Of a DNA stretch of 64,000 nt, positions 42,316 through 49,041 are shown one piece after another. The first letter of the stretch is position 1, and each line of letters opens with the position of its first letter. Position numbers and translations under genes: made by a program. Below the pieces are notes generated by a model that was not told the origin of the DNA, made no database searches, and was given only the letters and a program-made list of their open reading frames with translations. This stretch comes from a virus: IMG/VR virus record IMGVR_UViG_3300027899_000012, positions 1 through 64,000 of that record; one strand, 5' to 3'.

Positions 42316-43965
42316 CTAAAAATCCTCGCCCGGGTCGGGAGTTTCCGTAGGGGGGGGCGCAGCAGGAGCCGGAGCGGCCGCCCGAAGCTTGCGACCGGCC
42401 GCCGGTGTCATCAGTGCGGCCGCAGACGGCGCGACATACGGGCGCCCCGTGGACGCGTCCGTATAGCTGTTTTCTGCGGCGATTCGATTGCGCTCGGCTA
42501 CTTCCTTGCCCACCTTTCGCAAGCTTGCCACGTGCCGCTCCGCCGCTTGCTGGACGGTGATACCGTAATCGAGCGACTTCTGGATCGCCTGCACGATATC
42601 GCGACCCGTCCATCCCTGGTAGAGCGCTTGCGGCGGCCGCTCGGACGGCGGGAGCCCGAATTTGCGCAACTGGGCAAGCCAGATCCCTTCCAGCTGGGCA
42701 GCGTCGGGCACCCCAAAGTAGAACGTCTCAACCATGCGCGATGTAAACTCTTCGCGAAATAGCGGGGCGCCGGTGTCATCGTGCGTCCGATTGCAGGTTG
42801 CGAACCATAGGTGCACGCCCCCGAACGCTACCAGCCGTGCGAACGCTTGCTCCGCGTTTCTTTTTGACGCTCCGACATACTCGTTTTTTAGACTGTCCGT
42901 ATCCAGCATGACGATCGGGCACTGGGCAAGGCTGGCCACAACCCTGGCCAGCGTGGACTTGCCCACGCCCGGCAATCCGCTTGACAGGATCGTGATGTTC
43001 CGGAGCACGCGCGGATCCGGGTAAGCAAGGTGAGTGAGCAGCGACTTGAAAATCCCGGCCGTCGCTCCGCCGTCGCGCGCATCCGACCCGGATTGTACGA
43101 TTTTTTCGGCTTCATCCAACAACACGACAAGGCGGATCGGGATCCGCTTCACTAGATCCCCTGCCCAGTCCAGGACATAGGGTATGCCTGCGAAGTGTTC
43201 GGGCCGTTCGGGCTGATCAATCGTGATACCGGGCAGCGCGCCCAACATTTCGCGGGTCCGTGCGCCGACCACGTCAAGGTCAAGGCGTCCCGTGGCGCAC
43301 CCCAGGGATCCAGCCTGCGACACTTGGAACCCCGTGAGCGAAGCCGTGGCCCCGCTTGCCGCCGCAATCGAGCGATCGTCCGCGGGAATGCTATTTTCCG
43401 CGCACAAGTCGCGAACGACCCCGGCGCGCTCCGCGTCCGATGGCAAGGGATCCCGGACAAGCAAGACGTCACCCTGTATCAGGGCAGGGATCCGACCCGG
43501 GTCGTTACCCAACCCAATGACCATGGATTCCGATCCGCCCGCACAAAGCCAGTCGCGAAGGCGTAGCAGGGCGAGCGCAACCCCGGGTTTGTTCCAGACG
43601 TCGTCCGCGTCCCACCATACCAGGACGGACCGGGGCGGGATCCCGTATCGTCGGGTTGTTTCCGGGTCGATCCAGGGGCGCATAGCCTTGCACGCTTCAA
43701 GCGGCTCGCAAAGCATGCTCGGATCCTTCTCGCCGCAGAAGTCGCCGATCGAATCGCGCGCAGCGTCGTTCAAGGGTTCGAGTCCCCAGGTTGAGTCAAG
43801 GTGCCACATGGGGGGGCAGTCCAGACCGCGGGCCGCCGCGTCGTTGGCGATCGATTCTGCGATCGCCGATTCGGCAGCAGGCTGATCACCCGTGGCGAGG
43901 TACGCGATCGGAACGGATACGCCGTACGCTAGGACAATTTGAGCCGTGAATTTCGGGGCCGTCAT
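42316..43965 (-). CDS. Ycf46-like AAA+ ATPase with rearranged core
   Basis: 549 residues. Residues 1-225 match the degenerate N-terminal domain of Ycf46-type ATPases (SVPIAYLATG, VLVWWDADD, LLVRDPLPSDAER). Walker A is SGLPGVGKST (329-338), the sensor-1 strand WFATCN (387-392) and the FREEFTSRMVETFYFGVP segment follow. The acidic motif LVVLLDEAEK (279-288, D284/E285) with its GGATAGIFKSLLTHL helix lies before Walker A instead of after. The C-terminus is Pro/Ala-rich. First gene behind a clear promoter; a GTG-loop hairpin sits at the mRNA 5' end. Confidence 0.7.
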   Translation of the reverse strand: MTAPKFTAQIVLAYGVSVPIAYLATGDQPAAESAIAESIANDAAARGLDCPPMWHLDSTWGLEPLNDAARDSIGDFCGEKDPSMLCEPLEACKAMRPWIDPETTRRYGIPPRSVLVWWDADDVWNKPGVALALLRLRDWLCAGGSESMVIGLGNDPGRIPALIQGDVLLVRDPLPSDAERAGVVRDLCAENSIPADDRSIAAASGATASLTGFQVSQAGSLGCATGRLDLDVVGARTREMLGALPGITIDQPERPEHFAGIPYVLDWAGDLVKRIPIRLVVLLDEAEKIVQSGSDARDGGATAGIFKSLLTHLAYPDPRVLRNITILSSGLPGVGKSTLARVVASLAQCPIVMLDTDSLKNEYVGASKRNAEQAFARLVAFGGVHLWFATCNRTHDDTGAPLFREEFTSRMVETFYFGVPDAAQLEGIWLAQLRKFGLPPSERPPQALYQGWTGRDIVQAIQKSLDYGITVQQAAERHVASLRKVGKEVAERNRIAAENSYTDASTGRPYVAPSAAALMTPAAGRKLRAAAPAPAAPPPTETPDPGEDF

Positions 43966-43982
43966 TTTCTGTACTCGCTTTC

Positions 43983-44001
43983 TGCGGCGACACTCGCCGC
44001 A
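43983..44001 (-). promoter_or_regulatory. GTG-triloop leader hairpin at mRNA 5' end
   Basis: Minus strand TGCGGCGA-GTG-TCGCCGCA, 8-bp stem, then AGAAAGC, 17 bases before ATG 43965. It begins at the predicted transcription start, so it would be a 5'-terminal stem. Confidence 0.75.
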
Positions 44002-44007
44002 CCAGGG

Positions 44008-44035
44008 AAGTTAGCACGTGCACCGCACGTGTCAA
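44008..44035 (-). promoter_or_regulatory. Sigma70-like promoter of ATPase operon
   Basis: Minus strand TTGACA (44035-44030), 16 bases, TAACTT (44013-44008) with an extended TGC. Predicted start at about 44001, giving a 36-base leader. Confidence 0.65.
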
Positions 44036-44061
44036 CGGTAAAACGTACGCGTGATTTTGGG

Positions 44062-44080
44062 GAAACCGTGAAACGGTTTC
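44062..44080 (-). terminator. Hairpin after upstream operon
   Basis: GAAACCGT-GAA-ACGGTTTC, perfect 8-bp stem, starting 14 bases after the stop of the 103-residue gene. No U-tract, but it lies between one operon's end and the next promoter. Confidence 0.5.
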
Positions 44081-44093
44081 GAGGGTGGGGCGA

Positions 44094-44405
44094 TTATTCG
44101 AGCTTGGTCAGCAAATCCGCCAAGGGCGGACCGTCCAACGCGGGCAACGCTTCAAGGCGCACGTTGAACCCTAGATCGTGCTTGTCGCGAACGTTCAGCG
44201 CTTCCGTGAATGCTTCCGCTATGTTGCCCGATTGCAGCAGGGCAACGAAGCGATCCCATTTGACCGGATCGTCCAGGAGCGCGACGTCCAGAATGCAGGA
44301 AAGCGCTTCCCGTTGCGCGCTTTCCTCGGTTGGACAAAGCGCAACGTGCTGGATTTGTTCGTTGCGGTCCTGGAACACTACAACGAAGGCCACGGGCGCG
44401 TTCAT
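44094..44405 (-). CDS. Small hypothetical protein
   Basis: 103 residues from ATG 44405 (ATGA). N-terminal strand PVAFVVVFQDRNEQIQHVAL then helices. No motif recognised. Last gene before a hairpin and the ATPase promoter. Confidence 0.45.
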   Translation of the reverse strand: MNAPVAFVVVFQDRNEQIQHVALCPTEESAQREALSCILDVALLDDPVKWDRFVALLQSGNIAEAFTEALNVRDKHDLGFNVRLEALPALDGPPLADLLTKLE

Positions 44406-44590
44406 TTGCCCCCCTTTGCCGCTCGGCTCCACGCAGCGGGAAGGAACCCACCACCGCGGATCCATTCGTCCATGGCCAGCACTAGCTCTGCTAGTCGATC
44501 GGCTACAGGTGTCATACCGCCCGAAGGTTTGCCGTCAACGACGGCAGTGGCAAGGCGGACTTGTTCGGCTAGGTTCGCGTCCGGATCCAT
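44402..44590 (-). CDS. Small helical protein behind leader hairpin
   Basis: 62 residues. ATG 44590 lies 16 bases after an imperfect hairpin of the GTG-loop family that overlaps the end of the upstream gene. Contains RLAELVLAMDEWIRGGGFLP. Function unknown. Confidence 0.45.
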   Translation of the reverse strand: MDPDANLAEQVRLATAVVDGKPSGGMTPVADRLAELVLAMDEWIRGGGFLPAAWSRAAKGGK

Positions 44591-44593
44591 GTT

Positions 44594-45166
44594 TCAATCG
44601 CTTTCTGGGGTGCCATGCGCCCCATTGGGTTGTGTGTCTGGCGCATCGCACATGTTGCGCACCTGCGAAGCATCGCCATTTTTTGCGGAGGGTCTGATCG
44701 GAAACATTGCGTCAGGCGCGCTGGCCATCGTGGTCGGCAGCACGGGCCAGCGATCCGCGGAGCCCTGCCCGGCGACTCGGCGGACGTCGGCCAGCGTCCG
44801 GCCGCAACGCCAGCCTGCAGCCGTCCGGAGGGCTCGCCCGCTCACCAGGGAGGGGGCGCAACCCGGGCGCACCAGGATGGCCACGACGCGAAGCAACCGG
44901 GAGGGCTCGCCGGAGTCAAGCGCTCGCTCGGAAGGTCGGGCGGACGGATCGGGGTGAGCATCAAGCAGGACAAGCGCCCCCCCGTCAACCAGGGGAAGGA
45001 CTGCGCCAGTGTCGCGCACCCTGCGCTCCCACGTCGAGGGGGCGAAAAGGGAGCCATCCGAAATCCCAGCTTGCCCACACGTGAGGGGCAAGCGCACACC
45101 ATGCGCGGCAAGGACAAGCGCCAGCCTTGCGAGCGGTTCGGGGTGCGTTGTTCGTTCGGATACCAT
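44594..45166 (-). CDS. Hypothetical protein, first gene after divergent region
   Basis: 190 residues from ATG 45166, nine bases downstream of a promoter -10. Val/Leu/Ala-rich alpha/beta N-terminal half; Arg-rich second half with no motif. The last codons double as a leader hairpin for the next gene. The opposite strand has a longer open frame, but only this one has promoter and coupling. Confidence 0.45.
   Translation of the reverse strand: MVSERTTHPEPLARLALVLAAHGVRLPLTCGQAGISDGSLFAPSTWERRVRDTGAVLPLVDGGALVLLDAHPDPSARPSERALDSGEPSRLLRVVAILVRPGCAPSLVSGRALRTAAGWRCGRTLADVRRVAGQGSADRWPVLPTTMASAPDAMFPIRPSAKNGDASQVRNMCDAPDTQPNGAHGTPESD
44607..44623 (-). promoter_or_regulatory. ATG-triloop leader hairpin
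   Basis: Minus strand GGGGCGC-ATG-GCACCCC with one mismatch in a 7-bp stem, then AGAAAGC, 16 bases before ATG 44590. The whole element is translated as the C-terminus of the upstream protein. Confidence 0.6.
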
Positions 45167-45175
45167 GCAAATATG

Positions 45176-45204
45176 CCTATAGCACGCGAGAGATCCGGGT
45201 GCAA
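45176..45204 (-). promoter_or_regulatory. Promoter with short or no leader
   Basis: Minus strand TTGCAC (45204-45199), 17 bases, TATAGG (45181-45176) with extended TGC, then 9 bases to ATG 45166. Confidence 0.6.
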
Positions 45205-45410
45205 CCATGCAACACGCGATCGATCATACGCGCAAATGTGCGCCCGGTTCACGGTCGGGTTGTGCCGTACCAGGGAGCGGCCCGCGGTTCCTCGGACGGC
45301 GAGCCGGTCGGCACGGTCGGCACCAGGGGCGGACGGACCGATCGAGCCGTGGACGGTCGGATCCTGGTAGAAGGGCCAGCACCCCACCCCCTCCGGACCC
45401 CGCCGGGATG

Positions 45411-45463
45411 TCGTGGCGATAGTGCCGAACTATCTGCACGATGTCGAAAACATCGTGGCGATA
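45411..45463 (+). repeat. Direct repeat flanking two dyads
   Basis: TCGTGGCGATA occurs at 45411-45421 and 45453-45463, 42 bases apart (four helical turns), with hairpins ATAGT-GCCGA-ACTAT and CGATGT-CGAAA-ACATCG between. The regular spacing suggests protein binding on one DNA face. Confidence 0.5.
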
Positions 45464-45617
45464 AGAGAGAGTCAACGAGCGCGTGCGATCCCTCCTTCCC
45501 CTGTGCCCCCTTCCTCCCTTCTTCCCGCGTTCTTCCTTCGGAATCCCGCTCCCGACTTCGTCGCCCGATCGCGTTCCTTTTCCCTGGAGCGCACTGGAGT
45601 CAACGCTAGCTCCCGTG

Positions 45618-45623
45618 TACGAT
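45618..45623 (+). promoter_or_regulatory. -10 element, leaderless arrangement
   Basis: TACGAT ends exactly 6 bases before ATG 45630. The -35 (TGGAGT) is weak. Confidence 0.4.
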
Positions 45624-45629
45624 TCGATC

Positions 45630-45893
45630 ATGGGACGAAGACCCCGCAACATCTATGGGACGCCACAACCCAAGAAGCGTAAGCTTCCCCCTGTGTGCAC
45701 TTGCAGGGTTTTTCAGCACTTTGTTGGGCACAGATGCACCCCGGCCTATTACCTTCGGGGACACGGAACGGAGAAAGGAAGAATCGTCCAGGTGCTACGA
45801 CGCGACGAGCGGTTCCTCACCGCTATCGTTCTCGTTCGCTGGGATGACGGCGAAGAAAACGAGCGGCACACTGATGACTTGTGGATTTGGTGA
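45630..45893 (+). CDS. Small basic protein
   Basis: 87 residues from ATG 45630, set by the leaderless -10. Basic N-terminus (RRPRNIYGTPQPKKRK), a CTC and C pair, then a Tudor/SH3-like strand pattern (GRIVQVLRRDERFLTAIVLV, WDDGEENERHTDDL). Might bind nucleic acid; unproven. Confidence 0.45.
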   Translation: MGRRPRNIYGTPQPKKRKLPPVCTCRVFQHFVGHRCTPAYYLRGHGTEKGRIVQVLRRDERFLTAIVLVRWDDGEENERHTDDLWIW

Positions 45894-45943
45894 CACTCGA
45901 CTGACCGGGTTTGGTGCACTTCCATCAAACAGCCTATTACTGG

Positions 45944-45949
45944 TAAGCT
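45944..45949 (+). promoter_or_regulatory. -10 element, leaderless arrangement
   Basis: TAAGCT ends 6 bases before ATG 45956; no good -35. Confidence 0.4.
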
Positions 45950-45955
45950 TTCACG

Positions 45956-46138
45956 ATGTGCAACGGATGTGCTTCGCAAAACGTGCTCGGAAAATCGGGT
46001 TGCTCTTGCACCAAAGGCCTTGGTGCAACGCCAAATCCGAACGCTGTGATTTGGGGCGCTTTCGCTGTAGGAGTCGCAGGTTTCCTTGGCGTGCTGTACT
46101 TGGCCATGCGAGGCATTTCTCGCGCTTCGGAGCGATGA
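45956..46138 (+). CDS. Small Cys-rich single-pass membrane protein
   Basis: 60 residues. Four Cys in the first 18 residues (MCNGCASQNVLGKSGCSC) precede one membrane segment (about 30-50, VIWGAFAVGVAGFLGVLYLA) and a basic end. ATG placement fits the leaderless -10. A small virion or lysis membrane protein is possible. Confidence 0.5.
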   Translation: MCNGCASQNVLGKSGCSCTKGLGATPNPNAVIWGAFAVGVAGFLGVLYLAMRGISRASER

Positions 46139-46139
46139 C

Positions 46140-46508
46140 GTGCTGCGAGTGACGTTTCGACCTGGGCTTGGAACTGAGGTTCCAGTCGCTGCACAACCCG
46201 GGCTCCCTGGCTCGGATCCGACCCCTGCTCCCGTTCCAATTCTTCCCATGCCCCTGATGACGGTCGAAGACCTCGCGCGGCTGCAGGGCGCGGTTCTGTG
46301 CCCGCACTGGCAGAGGTTGAACCTTCGCGGCAACTGCGTGGACCAGTGGTGGGTGGGGCCTCCGCTCTCCTGGTTCGCGGCCGCGGTAGTTACCACGCTC
46401 GGGATGGGACTTATCGGCTGGGCCCTGGTTGCGGCAAGCAAGATCAAGCCACTGGAAAAGACGGTTTTCCGGATGCGAAAGGTTGTGAAAGCTCCCACGT
46501 GGGAGTAG
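46140..46508 (+). CDS. Membrane protein with Pro-rich N-terminus
   Basis: 122 residues from GTG 46140, one base after the previous stop; a second GTG three codons later is possible. The Pro-rich stretch (about 18-38) is followed by a soluble segment and one membrane span (about 80-102, FAAAVVTTLGMGLIGWALVA) with a basic tail. Coupled to the preceding membrane protein. Confidence 0.45.
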   Translation: MLRVTFRPGLGTEVPVAAQPGLPGSDPTPAPVPILPMPLMTVEDLARLQGAVLCPHWQRLNLRGNCVDQWWVGPPLSWFAAAVVTTLGMGLIGWALVAASKIKPLEKTVFRMRKVVKAPTWE

Positions 46509-46520
46509 AACGACCCGATC

Positions 46521-46724
46521 ATGCGAGCGGAAGACTACGAGTACAGGGCGAGGGCGAAGGACTTTCGGTTCGATCAGATGATGCAAGAGGGCCTGTCGAA
46601 CTGTTGTTTCGAGCGTCTCGAACTCGCGAAGCGAGAATGCCCGGCGTTGCTCAACCCGAAGGACCCCTTCGCTTGCTCGGTGGTAGCTCTTGCTGCTCGT
46701 TCAGGAAGAAAACCCGCGGCCTGA
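46521..46724 (+). CDS. Small hypothetical protein
   Basis: 67 residues from ATG 46521, 12 bases after the previous stop, no clear RBS. Helical with two Cys pairs (NCC, C..LL). The short tail of the plus unit; 126 bases without a convincing gene follow before the convergent minus genes. Confidence 0.4.
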   Translation: MRAEDYEYRARAKDFRFDQMMQEGLSNCCFERLELAKRECPALLNPKDPFACSVVALAARSGRKPAA

Positions 46725-46850
46725 AAATCACACGAGCGCGACGAGAGAAGCTTGACGAAGAAGCCATTAGCGTGAAGCCCATCCGGATGTGCGCCTTCCA
46801 GATGCAGCATCCCCCTGCGAAGCTTTCGAGGCTGCGGAAGCAGTAGAACG

Positions 46851-47021
46851 TCACGGCGTTTCCTCCGGCTGGCAGTCAGGTGATGTTCCCTTTCCCTGGC
46901 ATCGACGGCACTGGAACCATCCCAGCATGACCGTGCCCCTTCCGTCGCACCAGAGGCACCGTTCCGGTTGAGGGCCAGGCACGTTGGGCCACACCAGGAG
47001 CTTGCGGAGCCAGGCTAGCAT
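46851..47021 (-). CDS. Small CxxCxGxG zinc protein
   Basis: 56 residues from ATG 47021 (TGATG coupling). CLWCDGRG and CRRCQGKG form a minimal DnaJ-type zinc finger behind a hydrophobic N-terminus (MLAWLRKLLVW), which may be a membrane-interacting helix. Last gene of a long minus-strand train. Confidence 0.5.
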   Translation of the reverse strand: MLAWLRKLLVWPNVPGPQPERCLWCDGRGTVMLGWFQCRRCQGKGTSPDCQPEETP

Positions 47022-47191
47022 CACAGCACCAGCCCGTTCTTGCTCACCGCGATGATGACCGGGATCTCCACGAACTCGGGACCGTTCGGATCGAGGCGAA
47101 GGCGCACGCGAGTGCGGAACATAGGCTTCACACGAGCCTTTTTCTCCCGTTCGAGTCTTCCATCGTTCCACCAGCGCCGGTCGCATTTCAT
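47021..47191 (-). CDS. Very small basic protein
   Basis: 56 residues, ATG overlapping the upstream stop (ATGA) and TGA overlapping the downstream ATG, so coupling on both sides supports it despite its size. Basic N-terminus (KCDRRWWNDGRLEREKKAR) and a beta end (FVEIPVIIAVSKNGLVL). No family recognised. Confidence 0.5.
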   Translation of the reverse strand: MKCDRRWWNDGRLEREKKARVKPMFRTRVRLRLDPNGPEFVEIPVIIAVSKNGLVL

Positions 47192-47604
47192 GACTTCACA
47201 AACTCCACGTTCGAGCCCGAAGCGATCTGCGGCACGTGACCTTCAATCGCGGTCGCGGGAAGGCAAGTCATCGCAACCGGGGGGGATTCTGGCGAGCCGA
47301 TTCTGATCTCCGCCTGCACCATGATTGGCAGGTTGAAGTCTACCGGGAACGTGCTCGTGAACAGAACCCGGGCGAAGATTTCCTTCGCACCCTCGAACTT
47401 CGGTCGCAGCTTCAAGAGGTCGCCTTTCATCCACTTGAGCTGCCATTCTGGCAGGTCGCGAGCGGGCGTCTGGGAGTCTCCCATGTCCACGTAGTCGATC
47501 CAGGTGAGCCGGTCGAGGGAAGAGCCCGCAGCCGGGGGTTGAGCGAGGGAAGGCTTCGGAGGGATGACGCCGAAGATGTCCAGCTGGTCGTTAGCGATCT
47601 TCAT
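47188..47604 (-). CDS. Hypothetical beta-rich protein
   Basis: 138 residues, ATGA coupled on both sides. Acidic/Pro-rich first third, beta strands after residue 70 (LFTSTFPVDFNLPIMVQAEIR). No motif recognised. Confidence 0.45.
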   Translation of the reverse strand: MKIANDQLDIFGVIPPKPSLAQPPAAGSSLDRLTWIDYVDMGDSQTPARDLPEWQLKWMKGDLLKLRPKFEGAKEIFARVLFTSTFPVDFNLPIMVQAEIRIGSPESPPVAMTCLPATAIEGHVPQIASGSNVEFVKS

Positions 47605-47840
47605 GCGGGCGGCTGCAATTCTCCCACGGAACGGGACACAGACTCCATCCCTTCAGCGATAGATTTTCCACATGTCTCGATCGCCTCCGCAACGGACATT
47701 CCCTCCCGTTCGCTGTATTTGAGGGCGTAGAGCAGTTTCGTTTGCGCCTCAGCAACAGCGTGAAGGCCAGCAGCCACGTTCAAGACCGCGTTCACCATCG
47801 GATCATCTACACCTACGAAATTCACAGGTTTCCAGTCCAT
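47601..47840 (-). CDS. Small helical protein
   Basis: 79 residues. ATG 47840 directly follows the upstream stop, with GGAGG 8 bases before it inside that gene. Mostly helix (NVAAGLHAVAEAQTKLLYAL). Function unknown. Confidence 0.45.
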   Translation of the reverse strand: MDWKPVNFVGVDDPMVNAVLNVAAGLHAVAEAQTKLLYALKYSEREGMSVAEAIETCGKSIAEGMESVSRSVGELQPPA

Positions 47841-48245
47841 TTATCCTACCTCCATCGTTCCGTCCCATCCGAGCGCGAATGCCTTCGCGAGGCCCAAAGC
47901 GCACGCGTTCGTGTAGTCGTCGCCGAAACGCGTGATGACGTCCATTTGCGAAGAACGCTGCTGCGGCAAACCGATCCACACTTCGATCCAGCGCCCCTCG
48001 CTTGCCTGCTCTTTCGATGCCGCGTTCTGAGCCGCGGTGCGATAGGGAGCAACGTCGCAAAGGGCTTCGCTGCGCTCTCCCAGCAAGCGCACGAGGAAGC
48101 GATCTTCGCTCCATCTCGCCGATGCCACGTCTGTGCCGAAGAACTGGTGGATGACTTTGAGCACCTGCTCGCGCGAGGGCTTCACGCGTTGTCCCGAGGT
48201 TTGGCCGCTCTTGTGCTTCCAGTACACGAAGATGTCACTTGCCAT
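47841..48245 (-). CDS. Hypothetical protein
   Basis: 134 residues from ATG 48245, overlapping the upstream gene by 11 bases. Alpha/beta, FVYWKHKSGQTSGQR at the start and TRFGDDYTNACALGLAKAFA near the end. No motif recognised. Confidence 0.45.
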   Translation of the reverse strand: MASDIFVYWKHKSGQTSGQRVKPSREQVLKVIHQFFGTDVASARWSEDRFLVRLLGERSEALCDVAPYRTAAQNAASKEQASEGRWIEVWIGLPQQRSSQMDVITRFGDDYTNACALGLAKAFALGWDGTMEVG

Positions 48246-48528
48246 CGCGCACGACCTCTCCTTCCGTATCGCTACCGACGCGGAGGGATCCTTCGGGTCC
48301 TTTTTTCTGGTGCTCGCGCACCACACGGATGTTGTGGACCTTCATGTCTCCGCCCATGAGCGCGCAGTATAGGATGCTTCGCGTGTCCGCGACACCAGTG
48401 GTAGATCCAACACCCACGAACCTGCCCTCCTCGTCGGTGACGATCACCACAACCCGGCATCCGGGCTCGGGTAAAACAACGGCTTTCGCAGTGGATTGAG
48501 CGAGTGTTGCCATTTCTTCGCGCTTCAT
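48235..48528 (-). CDS. Hypothetical beta-rich protein
   Basis: 97 residues. Strand-rich CRVVVIVTDEEGRFVGVGST then a basic C-terminus. ATG 48528 lies 4 bases after the upstream stop. No family recognised. Confidence 0.45.
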   Translation of the reverse strand: MKREEMATLAQSTAKAVVLPEPGCRVVVIVTDEEGRFVGVGSTTGVADTRSILYCALMGGDMKVHNIRVVREHQKKGPEGSLRVGSDTEGEVVRDGK

Positions 48529-48532
48529 GTCC

Positions 48533-48829
48533 TCACCAGTCCTGCTTGTTGCGCCATTTGAAGTACGAGTCGCCGTACACGGCGTTCATGGCCGCTTCAT
48601 ACACGTAGTACTTGAAATCGTCGTCGGGAGCCTGATGAACGACTTCTGCTTCCACTCCCCTCGCGATCACCTGTCGAAGAACAGTGAAATCCGGCGAGGC
48701 GACCATCATGGGAACATCTGTGGCCGCGCGCGTTCTTCGTTCGAGTTCCTCCGCAATTTTTCCCTCGCGCATCCTTCGCTCAAGCTCCGCCTGAATCACG
48801 GACAAGGGAATGTCTTTGAGTTCGGTCAT
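48533..48829 (-). CDS. Hypothetical helical protein
   Basis: 98 residues from ATG 48829 (ATGA). Helical N-terminus IQAELERRMREGKIAEELER and an aromatic-rich end (KYYVYEAAMNAVYGDSYF). Function unknown. Confidence 0.45.
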   Translation of the reverse strand: MTELKDIPLSVIQAELERRMREGKIAEELERRTRAATDVPMMVASPDFTVLRQVIARGVEAEVVHQAPDDDFKYYVYEAAMNAVYGDSYFKWRNKQDW

Positions 48830-49041
48830 GGGTTCTGCCCGCCTTTCATCGCTTCTGCGTTCGATCTGGAGAGAGCGCGAGCGGCCGAACTGGCGGAACG
48901 AGCTTCGGGTGACGACGAAATGAACCGGTGGCCGTACGGTCGGTTGCAATCCAAACAGACCCATTCGGATCCTTGACCGTAGTCTGGACTTTTTAACTCG
49001 ACGCGAGAGCCTCCGCAGTCAGGACAAAGAACCTTACCCAT
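48826..49041 (-). CDS. Small zinc-ribbon protein
   Basis: 71 residues from ATG 49041, overlapping the previous gene by 8 bases. CPDCGGSRVELKS...CLDCNRPYGH (about 6-36) is a canonical zinc ribbon; the Ser/Ala-rich tail is probably disordered. Such minimal ribbons often bind RNA polymerase or nucleic acid. Confidence 0.55.
   Translation of the reverse strand: MGKVLCPDCGGSRVELKSPDYGQGSEWVCLDCNRPYGHRFISSSPEARSASSAARALSRSNAEAMKGGQNP

Larger units (their letters stand above)
45167..45629. other. 463-base divergent intergenic region
   Basis: Holds the minus-strand promoter at 45176-45204, an 11-base direct repeat TCGTGGCGATA (45411-45421, 45453-45463) with two small dyads between (ATAGT/ACTAT 45419-45432; CGATGT/ACATCG 45439-45455), and a pyrimidine-rich tract at about 45491-45540. 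No RBS-supported gene is seen. It could be an operator complex, a small RNA or an origin; the sequence alone does not decide. Confidence 0.5.

Noticed and set aside
44615-45370. Plus-strand frame of 251 residues at 44.6-45.4 kb
   Set aside because: No RBS or promoter and Arg/Gly-rich; the minus frame has a promoter and a coupled downstream gene.
46725-46850. Possible continuation of the 67-residue gene by a frameshift (KITRARREKLDEEAIS...)
   Set aside because: The alternate frame is plausible for about 40 codons but lacks a start or slippery site; without relatives a sequencing error cannot be told from chance.
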